Shown one piece after another: positions 13,475 to 27,052 of a stretch of 64,000 nt of DNA. The position numbers and the translations under genes were made by a program. Numbering within the stretch: position 1 is the stretch's first letter; every line of letters begins with the position of its first letter. This DNA is from Struthidea cinerea. Taxonomy: Eukaryota > Chordata > Aves > Passeriformes > Corcoracidae. The DNA lies in contig VZTI01001048.1 in NCBI GenBank assembly GCA_013397865.1, forward strand, positions 2,267,819 through 2,331,818, given 5' to 3'. The notes under the pieces are model-generated. The model saw only the letters and a list, made by a program, of their open reading frames with translations. It was not told the origin of the DNA and made no database searches.

Positions 13475-13725
13475 AAGCTCCAGTTCAGCAAAATGCTTGT
13501 GTGTGCTTGATTTTAAATACATGAATACTTACAGTGACAGAATGGTCAAGAGCAGCATGAAGTCTACTTTGCTTCACAGCTAAGCCAGTATGTAACTTAT
13601 GAGTAGGTTGTATTATCAGTCTAGGGCACCTATTTCTATACAGCCCTGCCTTGGAAATGCATTCCCTGGAACTGGTGGGATTTAAGTGCATACTTAATTT
13701 AGGAAGAGCAGGGGAAAGAATTAAT
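13475..13725 (+). mobile_element. Diverged MITE-like element, two halves
   Basis: The left half (13475-13545) reads CTCCAGTTCAGCAAAATGCTTGTGTGTGCTTGATTTTAAATAC, matching the left arm of the family at 4575. A possible right half at about 13673-13715 contains GTGGGATTTAAGTGCATACTTAA, matching the inner right arm of the palindrome. The roughly 125 bp between them are unexplained and may be an insertion. A 117-codon minus-strand frame across the region is regarded as incidental. Confidence 0.45.
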
Positions 13726-16540
13726 ATGCTTGATTTATATACAGTTATCTTCTGGTGGCCTAAATAACTTCTCACATTCTTATTCAAATTCCTAGGCTGT
13801 TTAAGTGTTTTCCCTTTCCAAGACTTTTCTGGAAACACTCTGTTGTTTCTTTCATAAAGACATTTTGCTGTGCCTTTCAGATTTTTTTAACATCTATGCA
13901 ATTAATGATAATGCTGAAGTCTTCTTTCCTCATCTTTTATTGACTGAGGAATTTTTGTGTAAAAACACTAATCTGTTTCTACAGGTTTTTGCTCCAATGT
14001 CTTGCACATAAAAGTCTACGTGTGGCTATTTCCCAGATTTATATAAATAATGAAATCTGAGCTAGTTCTTTCAATATTGAAAATTTGTATTATTCAAAGA
14101 CAAAATCACTAGCTGAGAGTTCAGAGGGAATGAAGGTCATCTTGTGCTGCTGAATGACATCTGTGAATGACCACCTCTGTGATAGATGGGCCTGGATTTT
14201 TCCACAGGGGTAAATTTTGAATAATAGTCCTTATCTGGTACTAATGGAACCAACAAGAGCTTGGTAATTTACTTCAGACCATGCAAAATCACAAACAATT
14301 GAAAAAAAAAATTAGAAAACCCAAATGTTTTAGAATTAAGTCTCCACAAAACAAAATTTCTTCACTCTTTTTTTTGGTTGTTGGGGTTTTTGTTGGGTTT
14401 TTTTTAATGATCTGTTGCCGAGGCTACTGTTGATGATATAGCATGGCTGCTATCTGCCATGTAAGGGGATTCTGCTGTTTATGTGTCAACAGCAACTGTA
14501 AGCCCTGTAGCCTGATTTCCTGTATTACACAGGTCACAGAATTTGATGAGGGTCACAGGAGGGACCCCATAATAGCTCTATGTATACAGAAGGAAAATAC
14601 CAAGGGGAAAAATTATCATTGAGAGTATTAGTCAACAGTGTGTTGAGCTCATGCCATTGTTTCGATTACTTAACGCATGGTTGTACCAGCAGGTCTGTAG
14701 TTCCAATGATGGTAAACCTTTAGGAAAAGGATTGGATGGGGGTCCTGTCTCTCAAGGGTTTGTAGCTCTCTTTATAAATCCCCACCCACACGGTGGGGCA
14801 CAGTCCATTTAATCACGGTGGGAAAACGTGAAATGCTGCCATTGTTACCTCCAGACTTGTTGCATTTACTCACCAAGTCATGCATGCTCTCCCTAAGTGT
14901 TAGTGTTTGAAATAAGTTTAATTTCTGTGATCACAAGACAGCATTTTGTTACTTTCGCAACATTTCAGTTGCTGAGTTGCATTTTGATTATGCTGATCAA
15001 AGAGTCATTGAGCACTGGAAGTTCATATTGGCTGTGATTCTGCCTGACGTATTTTGCACTATGTCATGTCTAACTCTTTGTGATGATTAAACATTCATTT
15101 GCACCAACCGGGGGTGCCTGACAGTCTTACATCATAAAGCACTTTATTCAGTGCAAATTAGAATTCAGTACGCTCCTCTGTGGGGGATTTTCCCACTAAT
15201 GACATATGTAAATAGCACTCATTCATTCTAATATTAAGGGGAAAGGTACAGAAGCATGCAGATCTCCTAATGAATCTGTGTTATACCTCAGATGAAAGGA
15301 AAACAAAGTGTTTTTCACATGTTAATTTTGTTATCTGCACAAACTGTGCTCTCCTCTACTTCCCCAAAGTTGAGATACACAGAATCAGATTTATGGAGCC
15401 TTTATGTTCACAAAGCCGGTTTGTCAGAGAGGTACCCATGCATGCACACTTTCCGTGACAATATGGAATCCCTTCCTTCCATGAAGAAAAGGAAGAAATA
15501 CAGCCATATTATTCAAATGCAAACCCTAATATATTGGGCCCTTCTTTGTGTGCATGTAAAACTTTTTCCCTGCTCTTGCTATAGCAGCATAACACACAGT
15601 TTTAGCTAATAAAGCCTGCTGGCTTCTGTCACTGTGCTATACTTTTATTTTTATGGCAGCATGCTCATATGCAATGTAAGAAGTGGACTCTTCCTTGAGC
15701 GGACAGCCCTTGTCATCTACCCTGCTTTGGATTTATTTCTTAATATTAATTTGCTTAGTTTTAAGAGAACCATGGCAGAAATATTTGGGTCTTAACGTTT
15801 TGTGACTGAGTTTTGTTCGTTTTCTTTGGCCTTTTATTCCTGAAGGCCTTTCTTTAGGTTTGTTTTCCTGTGGGCTTCCACAGAGCAAGGGCCCCATAGC
15901 AGTACCTCCTGGCTCTCTGCTCAGCCCCATCCATGCCTGGGCAGCTCCAGGTCAGGCCCTCGTCTCATCAGGACTTAACAATGTGTCTGTCAAAGTCAGC
16001 AGCAAAACTATTTTGACTGCATTGGGCAAAAGTAAGCCCTGATCCCCCTAATGACTGTGTTGCTCCCCAGTTGTGCTGAGGCAGCCTGAGAGGAGGGGAC
16101 ACTCCTGACTCTTTTATTTATTTCACCTGAAAAGAGTCTGAGTTGTCTGTTTGAACTTTGTAATTTCCTTCTTGTGAATTGGAGAAAAAGCAATAAGTTC
16201 ACTTTGAATAAAAGATTTTTTTCCCCTTTCTTTTAGCCAAGATTTAAATGTTTGCATTAAACAGAAAGGAACAACCAGCAGTTCAGTGCTGTTTAACTAC
16301 CGTAGGAAGAGTAGTTGTGAAGGATACTCTTTTATTTTTTGCTGTGAGGAATGAGTGGTGTTCCTTCAAATTTGTGTTGAGCTAATCTTGATGCAGACAT
16401 TGGCTGTAAATGGGTCAGGCAGTCATTGAAGTGAGCAGTTGGCCACATTTGTGCTAACTCTAGTATTTGTGGTTTTTGCCAGAGGAAAAGGAATTCTAAT
16501 TTCTATCAGTCTAAATTGTGCTGGGCAGCATTATCAGCTG
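13726..16540. other. Non-coding stretch with minor structures
   Basis: It holds a G/T-rich tract at 14366-14405. It also has a small hairpin at 14780-14798 (CCCCACC, 5-base loop, GGTGGGG). CACGGTGGG from the hairpin recurs at about 14815. Nothing else was recognised, and frames up to 105 codons show no domain. Confidence 0.5.
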
Positions 16541-16544
16541 GAAA

Positions 16545-16700
16545 GACCCCTCTGATTTGACAGGCCCCACTGTATGATGATTAATTACTACTCAGCTTCA
16601 TTGGACTTTTCTAATTTCCTTTTGCCACTAGCTGTAGGCAACAAGCGATAAGTACTGCTCTTATTATTTCGTGCAAAGGAAAATGTCTATTACTGCTCTG
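16545..16700. promoter_or_regulatory. Possible conserved noncoding element
   Basis: Complex sequence with GATTAATTACT and TTTCTAATTTCC homeodomain-type words and no repeat. This is suggestive texture only. Confidence 0.2.
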
Positions 16701-19700
16701 TCCTACAAGTAATCAGAATAAAAAGACAGCTGATCGGAAAACCTGTGAGGATCATTGTGTCTTTATTTATCCTACCCTTGCTTTATGCCTGTGCTGCTTC
16801 TACATGGAAGTTGTTTTACACAGTTGCCTGTCAAAATAAGAAGATAAAATCATAAGCTCTATCAAAGTAGTTGACATTTTGAAATTTGTATAATGATTTC
16901 ATGGGAATTAATCCTCAATCTCCAAATAAATCCTTCTCAAAATGCTAATATAACCAGGAATCTTATACCAGAGAGTGTAAAACAATTCTTAATCTTCCTT
17001 TTCTATTTTACCATACATTTATTACATTAGTAGGCTGTCTTGTTGAGACAAATTATAGCATTATTGCCAAGTGCAAGAAGAGTAAGTACTTTACATAACA
17101 CATTATAATAATGATTTTATTGAGACACTGAATGCTCTAAAGTATACCAAGAAGAAGGTATGCTACTAAGAACTTGTCAAGGACTTCACTGCTGCAGATA
17201 AAAATCGATGCTGGCAACTCTTAAATCTTTGTTCTAAAGACTCTTGTCAAATCATTAGGCAAATTCCAGTGAATTAATTCCAGAAGAGCCATCTGAGTTG
17301 CTTCTATGCATTTAAGAGATGCCGTGGAATTTACTTTCAGGGTGAAGATATTAAATGCATACTGGCTAACAGCAAAGCATGTCTGCACAGTGTGTGGGAA
17401 TGCTGTGCAAGGATAGAGGTGTGTATAATTGTAGCAAAGTTATGTGCTGTCTGGACAAATTACCTAAAGATGCAACTTCTTACCTGTGGGCTTAGCTGGA
17501 GCTTCAATTTAAAAGCTGACTCAGTAACATCTGGTAGGGTTGGATGTTCTTATCTGCAGCAGATCTATTTTCAGAATGTTTTCCCACTTAGGGATTTAGA
17601 AATAAATGGAACCCTTGAACCTAAAAGTCTGAACCACCCTAGAAAAGGGACCTAACTCATCTGTTTCAGATGCACCTGAATGTTACTCTACTTTTTATAC
17701 TACTTTTGTGAAAGGACAGAATGTTGATGCACAAGAGAAGGCTTTTGAAAAGTCTTCCAGGGAATTACATTTATCTTGTTTCGGTAAGACTTCTTGTTCC
17801 AGCTGATTCAAGAAGCTTTCTTCTGATCAGGTCCTTCCTGCACTTTTTGCATGCAGTTAGAACATCATGTGTTTACACGGTCAGATCTGCACAGCTTCCA
17901 CCAGAGCGAGGGAGTCAGGGGACGTGTGTGAAGCTGCAGTTGGTTTGGGTTTTGATTCTGTTTTTAAACTGAAATGAAAGATTTTAGCAAGATTCCTCTC
18001 TTCAAAAACAACAACAAAAAATTACAAACCAGTTGCTTTGAGACCTGAAATAGTGTGGGAGGCTCTTGTCCTGAAGCACCTCCCATCAGGAGCGCACAGC
18101 ACTTATCAGCCCATCCTTTCTGAGGATGTAAATTCCAGGCCTAATGCAGTCTTTGTAAATATGGATGGCCTTTGTGTGGAAGATGCATACTGCTAGCAAG
18201 GGGGAGAGAAGGCATATTTGCATGCAACTCTCACATCTGCTGCTGAACCCAAGAGCCTGATTAGTATCTGCATTCCTTTCCCCAAATAAACAGAGAACCA
18301 AATGGCTTGCAGATCTGCTGGAACTCCTCTTCCCCTGTCCACAGCCTTTTCTAGCCTCTTCCTTAGGCCTCTGCAGGGTGACATTCAATGACTGGTGAGA
18401 AGACAAGAGGTACCATGTACATCAGCTTTTCCCTGGTCACTGCAGGGCAGAAACTGAGCTCTGGACAGAAGGGCTGGGAAATGATGTCAAGGTGGCTGAT
18501 CCAGTGCAAAGATTCCAGACCACTAACAGGGAGCTGGTTTGGCTAGCACATGCTCAGCATACCATGATTCAGGACATTGAGCAGAGTTATTTTTTTCCCA
18601 GATGTAATTACTTTCATTTTTGTTTTGCAGCCAACACAAGTAAATGTATTGGCAATGTATGGGCAGCATAGATGCCAGTGCTGTTTTGCTTGACACAACC
18701 ACAGCATTGTTATTCACTGTAAAGTGCTCGTGATATTGTTACCAGACTGGTAGCACTGCTGTGATAGCGACTTCATGTAGTTAATCTAAAAGGGTCTGGA
18801 TTATATTCTTTTCTCCCACTTTCTCCCCTTCAGAATCTGGTGGTTATTCTCTTGGTTTAGGGTAGCCAACCATCAACAGGAGGGAACAAGGAGCTGAGTG
18901 TTTCACTTGAGAAAAGTATTGTAGTTCAGGCTCCTGTACTACAGTGAAAAATACCTGGTATGACTGTTGAAATTATATGTTCTTATTGGTAGCAAATCAG
19001 AGGTTAATGAATATCTCAACAGGTATTGTGAAGCAGTCTTTAGTTGCTAATGTTTCCAGTGGAAATGCCATATTCTGGGCCTGGCTGCAGTATAAAGCAG
19101 AGCATACTCCTCCAGCAGCTGTAATTGTGGTATCCTGTTCCATCATTATAATCTGAATAGGATAGCACATTCAGAGTTTGTTCATTCATTTAAAATAATG
19201 CATTCAATTAAAATAATTCTTTTAAAGTAATAACTGCTGTGTAGAGATTGGGATGACTGAGGTACCTATATACATTAAAGAGCTTATCTTGGGGTCATCA
19301 ACAACCATTAAGCAAACTGGCTTATTTTAGTAAATAAGATGGAACATTCATCTGCTGTTGAGAGACACAAATTTTCTCCTGTGTTCATGGATGAGTCACT
19401 GTGCAGTTTTGCCTTGCCATCTGTATCTTTGTATAGTTAAACAAGGCTGGGTGTGTTCCAGAGAAGTGTCAAAAAGCAACACCAAGCACAGTGATAACAA
19501 GGCAGGCAAAATTTCTGCATCCCTTTGACAAAAGGGTCTGCCCCAAGTACTAACAGTTCCCACAGGGGGTGGGAAGGAAGTGGGAAGCTGTCCCTCCTGC
19601 TGCAGGAAAGGAGACGTGCTGCTCTAACAGCTCAGAAGCCCCAGGGAGGTTGCGGCTCCTGCAGGCACAGGCCCTTGTGTTTCACCAAGTGCAGCGTTGG

Positions 19701-20489
19701 TCCTGGCACCACCAGGACCTGCTACTGCTGCTATTGAAACATCCTCTTGAGGTTCAATGAGTTCATAGTGTTCAAGGTCAGGCAGAGAATAAGTCTATGT
19801 CAGAAATAAGAAAAAGAAGATAGCCTCTATTCCTGGTGATGTCTTCCAGGCTGCTTTGCTGTTCTATCAATATTTTAATAGATTCAAAAATATTCTCCTT
19901 TGCTATGTATAAAAGTAGGATCTTTCAGCTCTTTCTAGGATATTGCTTCCACTTTTTTACACAGCTATTTGCCACAAACCGTATTTTCCTGCTGATCAGT
20001 AAAATAGTGTATGTTGCAGTGTTTGTCTTATGGACGCAAAGGGATAAAAACCATCCTTAAATTAACTGCTCTTCAGGGAAAAAAATTAAAACCTCATATT
20101 GGTAGGTGTTGGAGAAACAGGAATTCTCAATATTATTATTTATTTGAAGTGAATGACTTCTGAAATACATGGTAATTCAGTAAAACCTATGCAATATTTT
20201 TTGTCATATGCATGCCAGATAATTGTAAGTATAGAGTTTATTCATTTAATTTGGACTACTTCAGAAAGTGAAATACATAATGGTGCAACTGCTTTGTTCT
20301 TTTTCTAATAAAAGGTAGGAGCTTTTGAGTGTTATTAGACTGAGATAAGCTAGGCTTCTGTATAGCACAATTTTGTATGTCTCAACTAGCAAAAGCCTTT
20401 GAAGTCCTATGAATCTTTCTGCTTGTTAATTCTTCCATTTGTTTGATTTTTGGTACAAAGAAAATGAAAGAATATGATGAGATTATGGC
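16701..20489. other. Non-coding stretch, no gene recognised
   Basis: Several frames of 60-106 codons occur on both strands (for example 18086-18406 minus). None has a recognisable motif or matching splice signals. No clear repeat was seen. Confidence 0.55.
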
Positions 20490-20800
20490 ATTTTAAGTCA
20501 ATATTTATTAAAAAATCAATCTCGATGAAAATCTGCCCATCCTTCTAATTAGATGAGGCAACTTGAGGTTGATTTTTAATTGCAAAAGTAATTACACGGA
20601 GCAGATAGCCAGTGACATTTGATTATCTAGGTGATTGATTAAAAAGCCTAGCTCACAGAGCAGATTGTCAGCCAGGGGAATCGAGACAAAAGAGCAAATT
20701 AAAAAAGTTGTCCTGTTAGTAATCACAAAATTCAAGGATGAAATTACAAAGCTAAACACCTCCAATCCACGTCATCTTCATCACTCAACTGTCTGCAGCA
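20490..20800. promoter_or_regulatory. Homeodomain-motif-rich block, candidate enhancer
   Basis: Within 100 bp there are CTAATTAG (20545-20552), a GTAATTAC palindrome (20588-20595) and TGATTGATTA (20632-20641), which is a PBX/HOX composite-type site. TTTTAATTGC also occurs. The sequence is AT-rich but complex, with no repeat. This density and spacing are characteristic of deeply conserved developmental enhancers. Enhancer function is inference from motif content alone. Confidence 0.35.
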
Positions 20801-21354
20801 TGCCTGAGCTCAAAAAGGGGTGATAAAGAAATGGATTACTTTTAAAAGGATGAAGTATTCAGGAAATATAAAAATAGAAGAGCAAAAGCACTGCTGAGAA
20901 TAGGGACTTCAACCACACAAGCAAAGAAATAAAAATGTCTCTAAATTGTGACAGTTCAATTTCCCTATGCTCTTATGAAAGCTCATTAAAACCAAGCAGG
21001 GTTAGTCAAATTAAATATGTTGGATAGCAAAATATGTCTTTAGTGACAAATCTTAATAATTATTTAAAAATCTAGTCTGGGTGATCCCTTCTTCTTCCAA
21101 TATATGTATTTTACAGTGGATATTCACATAGTTTTCTAATATTTTGAATTTATTTAACATAATTTTAACTGATTGCGGGCTGTAACTGGAATGGGTACCA
21201 CTGATACCTTTAAGTAATGAATGTTATAAAATGTTCATGAAATTTGTATATAAGACAATGTGAATAAAGGAGGAAACAGTAGGAAAAATATGTTTGCTTA
21301 TAATATCCCATTTTGTGTTTAGTTTTATGATGCTTGCCTCCTCGGGCTGTGCTG
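20801..21354. other. Non-coding stretch, nothing recognised
   Basis: AT-rich sequence without recognisable repeat, gene or regulatory structure. Confidence 0.5.
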
Positions 21355-21500
21355 TTCTTGTAAGCTGGTCCAGTTGATGAGTTACAAACATAGTGTGTCA
21401 CATCCCTGTGCATGGCAGGAGGGTGGAACTAGATCTATAGCGGTGGAACTGGTCTTTAAGGTCCCTTCCAACCCAAGCCTTTCTATGATTCTGTGACTCT
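21355..21500 (+). mobile_element. CR1 LINE, 3' end
   Basis: It carries the typical avian CR1 3' end. AAGCTGGTCCAGTTGATGA is followed by CATGGCAGGAGGGTGGAACTAGAT, then GGTCTTTAAGGTCCCTTCC, AACCCAAGCC and TTCTATGATTCTGTGAC. The word GGTGGAACT occurs twice (near 21423 and 21442), suggesting a small internal duplication. The 5' part is missing, as is usual for CR1. Confidence 0.9.
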
Positions 21501-22451
21501 AAGAAATTGTGAAACAGATCCTTACAACAGGTTTTGATATCTGTACCATGATGTACAGAGTGCTTCCATTGACTCTGGAGGCCTTGTATCAAGTTCAGGG
21601 TGTTGTTTTTTTTTTTTAACCTTGACCAAGTACTCTTGTGTTTTACCTGAATTATCAGATTGTTTTGGCCAAATAGTCCTCAGCAGAATCATTCCAGGCA
21701 GCTCAAAATGGTATTAAAGCCTGAACTCATTCATGAACAATAACTGCATTTTCTGAAACACCACGTGACTTCTTGGTATCAGTTTCCTGTCATTTAAACA
21801 AGTGTCTGGCATTTTCTATACCATTGATACCTGAAAAGTGGTGCGGAAGTAAGGGCTGAGATTGAACAGCAATTAAATTCAGTTAATGAAATCAGAAAAT
21901 ATGCACAGAATTTTAGAATCTGTTTTATTAGAATAAAATAACCCAGTAGAGAGGAGGAAAGCAATGAAATTTTCTAAGCATCCCATCTAAAGTTAATTAA
22001 TGTACGGCCCATTGGCCTTCAGAGTCCTTGAAGTTCAGCTGCTGCCAACTGGTAGAAAGTGGTGGGTTCACCACTGTGAGTGTCCACATCAGTCCCTTCA
22101 TCTGCTGTCTAGAAGTCAGTCAGTGAAATCTTTGTGACCCAGTTATTAATTCCATGGTAACAGCCTCGTTTTCTTCTTCTGTAGTGTTGTCATTGAGAAG
22201 AGGAAATTATTACTAGACTGTTGGATTTGTTAAATGCCAACACTGTGTTCCCCTTTTTTGAGGCTCTATTACCTGTCACCCATCACAATGCAATCTGACA
22301 AAGTAAAAAAACTCAATTTATTAAAGGTGCTACTTGGATATTACAACACTGTGTAGGTTTCCAGGTTCCTGATAGGACTTTTGCATAAAAGCACATGAAC
22401 ATTGAAAGAGAGATGGATACAGGCCTTGGTGTGTTTCTAGATCCCTGGCTT
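21501..22451. other. Non-coding stretch, nothing recognised
   Basis: No repeat or gene recognised. A T run occurs at about 21606-21618. Confidence 0.5.
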
Positions 22452-22580
22452 AAAAAAAACCCAACCAGACAACCAAAACCACACCAAAAACTCAAAACCA
22501 AACAAAAACCCCCAAAACAAAACCCCCACAAACAAAACAAAAAGCCCAAACAACAACACCAAAACCCTGCAAAAAATGCA
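22452..22580. repeat. A/C-rich low-complexity tract
   Basis: About 125 bp almost free of G and T on the plus strand, built from CAAAA, CCAAAA and ACCCCC words. The reverse complement has the GGGTTTTTG texture also found at 14366, 49370, 53802 and 55744. Open frames on both strands here are products of the low complexity. Confidence 0.75.
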
Positions 22581-25190
22581 GGAAAGTCAAATTATTAAAC
22601 AATGACAGGGCTGAGTGTTTTGGAAATACATAATTACTCAAGAGAGTAATTTGAACAGGGAAGTGCCATAGAAAACTTGTCTCCATTTCCAGTGCAACAA
22701 AAGGGGTGAGGATGTGTTGGTTTGTAAACACTGTCACAATAGTCTTGGTTTCTCTTCAGCATTTTGAGGAGTTGGGGTGAAAAGAGCAGAAATTATTTTC
22801 TACAAGAGCAAATGCCTTTTTGTTTAACAAAGAAAATATTGAAAAATTTACAGATTTTTGGTAATTTGATAGCTTTCTGCAGACAATCTCTTCTCCCTGC
22901 TATTTCTTAAACTCAAAGCAAAGTCACAGAAAAAACTCAATCTTGCCTTTTAGAGCTCTGTTAAGTCTAATACCAATACCAATACTAATACTTCTATTTA
23001 TGATATTTGGAGTTTATGGGTCACTGTAGAGACAGTGTCTTTCTTTGCAAGCTTAATATTCTTCACATGACTGTATTTACAGTTGTCTCTTTTTCTCTCA
23101 TGGAAGCCATGTCACAAAAATGGAGTCTTGCATTTTATGGACATGGAACCCTCCTCCAAAATAGCTGCTTTGGGTGATCTAATGTCTATGTTTTTTCTGA
23201 TCCAGTTTTCATTCCTCCTGAGTCTGAGTACTTCTGTTTTTGTCTTTGCCTGCATTAAACAAGAAATTCAGATGTTGGTAATTAACTGGAGTTCCCCTGC
23301 TGCCAGACCAAATTCAGTTCCAAAAAGCCCTGTATATTGCTACTTCTGCATTTGTTAACAATGTCCAGACAACAGGTCTGCAATTAGATTCCCATCTGTT
23401 AGGCTGAGCATTTAGCATAGCCAATGGATGCAAATGAACTTGGGTCCCTCAGTGGAGTATATCCTTAACTAGCAGTATTATATTTGAAAAGAAATTTAGC
23501 AGCTCATGATAGGGAAGAAGATGAGACTTTTAATAATACAGCAGCTCTAAAATGTTTAAATGAAAAAATAAAATACTGTTTCCACATATGATGAAATAGT
23601 GTTTCATCATAATTTGAAGGTTTCTCCAACAAATCTGAAAATATATTCAAATATTCCACTGTTTTCCTCAGTGTCTTGAATGCTGCATTAGATTGAGGGG
23701 GAAAGTGCTAACTTTAAATGTTAGGTATAGTGTTTACTGCATAAAGTAATGCTGCATGGTTATATAAATGCTAGAATTCTGCACCAATTATTTTTTGAGA
23801 CTCTTAAAGGAATGCTTCAAAATGTTAAATATTTTTGCAGGATAAAGTGGAGAAGGCAGAGGGATGCATTTTTTAGAAATTCTTGTGTTTAATCTCAGAC
23901 TGCAATTTTGTATCAGTTCTAACGGCGTTATAATAAGGGATAATCCTACCAAGTCCATAGGCTGTGTGTTGGAGGATTAGCTAAAGCTTGCATATTTAAA
24001 TGTTTCATTTTCTACTGGTATGTCTGTAAAATAGACAGTAAAACCCACTTAAACTAATACCTGTTGAAGGGCTAAAACAGTAAGGAAAAAAACCTTTGTG
24101 CAAACTCAGATTTTCTTTGAGTATTCATTGTATTACGCTTTTTCCTTTTCAGAATTTGTAAATCAAAAAGTAAATATTTTATATAGTATATGAATATAAA
24201 GTTTAAAGGGCTTTTATTCTTATATATTAAAAATTCAATAATTCTAGTGTGAAACGATTTTGTATTTTAATACTAATTTATTTAAATTACTTTATTTATG
24301 GCTCAGAACAAAATTCTAAACTAATAGTAAAAGATACTTTTGTAAAGTAATATTTGCAGTTATTTAGGTGCCTTAGCAAAGCAGGAGAATGGGTTCTGGT
24401 GGAGTTTATTATATACAGAATGCAAATTTACACAGATTAGTTTTTATCACGGCTTATTTTTTTCTCTTTGGATAGTGGTAATCAGCATTTCAAATGGTGA
24501 TGGGTCTTTTTTCATAGTTTTGTCATAGCTGCAAATGGGATCTGGACTGCACTCCAAATCTTGTAGCAGAGCAAACAAAACACGAGGGTGACAGAGAGAA
24601 TCCCAAAGGTACCAAAACAACTGTTGATGTTACAATTTAAGTTTAAAAAATGTTTCTAAGATAGCCATCAACATGCTGTTTCTGAGTTTGGGATTTCCTT
24701 GTTCTCCCTGACAGATGTAATGAGATGGTTCATGGCCCCAACTTCATTACATCCAAAGGGCTGAGGAGACCTGTTTAAGAGCACAGAGGACCAGCCTGGC
24801 AGAGTAAAAATGGGAATATTCATATTTCATCTTCTCAATGCAGAGCAATGCACTGGCCGCCAGTTGCACCAGTACAGCACATTCTTCCTTCATCAAGCAA
24901 CCTGGATTTCCCAGTATATGGAAGAGTTCCAAGACATCAGTGTCCTATTGGTTCACAGTTAGAGCATTCCCTTACCAGGGGGGTCTCTTTATGGCTAAAG
25001 GTTCTGAGACTGGCACTACTGTGGGGAGGAGATGGAGCTTCAGTTGTTGATGGTGGATTCAAGAGCTATGTCAGCAGGGCAATGCTGCTCTCCCTGTGTG
25101 AGCAGGGCTCTCTTTGCTTGTATGCTTGGGGCAAGATGGAAGGATGTGCCCTGCACTGCAGAACCAGCTATGACTTTTGCATTGAATAAA
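22581..25190. other. Non-coding stretch, no gene recognised
   Basis: AT-rich between 23.5 and 24.4 kb. Frames up to 113 codons (24848-25189 plus) lack any recognisable feature. Confidence 0.5.
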
Positions 25191-26800
25191 AGTGAATGAA
25201 TTTAGAGATTATTTGGGGGGGCTCACTTTGAGAAACATTGCATCCATTTGTTTCAATTTAGCCAGCAGTGTGGGATTGCTCAGGACGAGATGTATGCTGC
25301 TTGTCACCATGACAAAACCGCAGATCTTTGCCTCTGTGGGATTCGACTTTTCAGGGTCTGACAGAAGATGTGCAGGATCAGAATTCCCTGCCAGGCAAGC
25401 TGTTGGTTCAAGTGTACTACAGACAGGGTGGGAGCTTGTGATTGCCTGGTCCATAGCCTACTAATCTTCCAGATTAGTCTATGCTTTCTCCCCTGGGGGC
25501 TAGCAGGCCATCAGCAGAAAGCAAGAGCAATCCATTGCTCTTTCACTGACAATAAACAGATAGTGACAGCAGCTAGAAACCTTGTGGCAGTGCTATAGAG
25601 ATCTGGAAGCGTGTGTGGGTATATGGTGTTTTAGTCAGTCACATTTTTCTTGCTCTTCTTAAACAGAAAATTATTCATATGCACAGGTGTTGGACAAACT
25701 GTGTATGGGAAGGTGGAACTACGAGACCATAGGTGAATGAAGAGGTTCTCCCAGCAGGAAAAGTTTAGTCTGCCACTTCTTTGCTTGGTTTATGCTTATT
25801 CTGGGATGCCATTAGTACCTCTCCGTAGCAGCAAACTGGGGCCATCCTCTGGTTCTTGTGCCTTAAGGAAGCATGGGTTTAAGTGGACACATGATGAGGC
25901 ATGGCTCAGGGCAGTACCGTGTGGTGATGTGCTCAAACAGCTGGTGGTGAAGAGGTTCAGGCATGGGGAGTCTCTACTGTCAGCTGGTGCAAAGGACTGG
26001 GGGCAGGAGGGAAGGCTTTGTTCTGATGGTGGCTGCAGGCCACAAAGAGCAGCGAGTTTCTCCACCAGCCCGCCTGCTGCCCCATTAGCCAGTGGTGTGG
26101 GGTGTGGGCACGGCTGGGAGCAATGGGAGCCTTGCCACACCTAAAAACTTTCAAATAATATGTCACTGGTTTTGCCTTCTAAATCAGAAACTGGCAGCTC
26201 CTCACCATGCTGAACACTGTACTTTCTCTAGTTCTCTTCCTGTGCATCACTTTGCTTGTTTATACGATTGGTCTTAAGTGGAGAAGCCCCTTCTACTGAG
26301 AGTAGTCTATGGCTGGGACTGCCTCAGTACAAGTGACAATCAGCTACTTAAGCTGCATGTTTTCCTGAAGTAGTGTTTTCTTGCCACATATGACCATTAG
26401 TTTCACGTTCTTGATTTCTTATTTTTGAATTAATCTTCTATGGATTCTTCTTTAATAACTGTGTGTTATTTAATGATTTTTTTTTTTAATTTATAGGGCT
26501 TCCAGTGCAATGCCCACCAGCTACTTTCTTATTTCACTTGCATTGTTACTACCTGGAGGTAGGTCTAATAACAGGAGCACAGCATCAATGTCAGCATTCA
26601 AGTAAGGAAATTAACCTAATAATTGTCTCTTAAATGCATTCTTTCATTACACAACTAGTGGGGGCAGGGGGCAGAGGTCATTTAACTCACACAGTGATCA
26701 CATTTGCATCAGCATAGAAAACCATTATCTCAGTAGGTTATAGATAATCCTACTGATAGCACTTAACCAGCCTAATTTTTCTAATAAAGAAAAATATTGA
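25191..26800. other. Non-coding stretch, moderately GC-rich
   Basis: At 25210-25243 the minus strand reads CAATGTTTCTCAAAGTGAGCCCCCC, vaguely like the terminus of a hAT-type MITE. No partner terminus was found. A 135-codon plus-strand frame (25737-26144) lies in locally GC-richer sequence without recognisable motifs and is not called as a gene. Confidence 0.4.
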
Positions 26801-26818
26801 TGAGATAACAAAAATTGG

Positions 26819-27052
26819 TCAACAGAACTCATTTAATGAACACCAACTAATCGTCCTGGCTAGAGTTTCTCGGAAGAAGTGCAGACAGTTTTTGCTGCAC
26901 TCCCACTGGAGATACACTTGCCAGCCCTTTGGAATCTGCTCTTTGCATTTATTCTTTTGCTTGTTTTTTGCATGGAAGATGGCTTGGCTTTTAGTATTAA
27001 TTTGTGATTGCATATCTTCCTGATTGCTTTCTGCCATAAGGGTTACGTCCAC
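26819..27052 (-). other. Possible further downstream exon, minus strand
   Basis: A 77-codon open frame whose first half is rich in Q, N, K and E. It starts just downstream of the frame ending at 27043. TTATGGCAG followed by AAAGCAATCAGG offers a possible acceptor at about 27032. It may belong to the same minus-strand transcript as the features at 27043-28003, or be chance. No domain was recognised. Confidence 0.15.

Noticed and set aside
14780..14798. CCCCACC/GGTGGGG hairpin as a terminator or structured RNA
   Set aside because: Seven-base stem only, no T run after it and no transcript context; rho-independent terminators do not apply in a vertebrate.
22313..22737. Gly/Phe/Val-rich minus-strand and Lys/Pro/Gln-rich plus-strand frames
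   Set aside because: Direct products of the A/C-rich tract at 22452-22580.
25210..25243. hAT-type MITE terminus (TTTCTCAAAGTGAGCCCCC, minus)
   Set aside because: No partner inverted terminus or target-site duplication found.
25737..26144. 135-codon plus-strand frame
   Set aside because: Local GC rise, overlapping frame of similar length on the other strand, no motif, no splice support.
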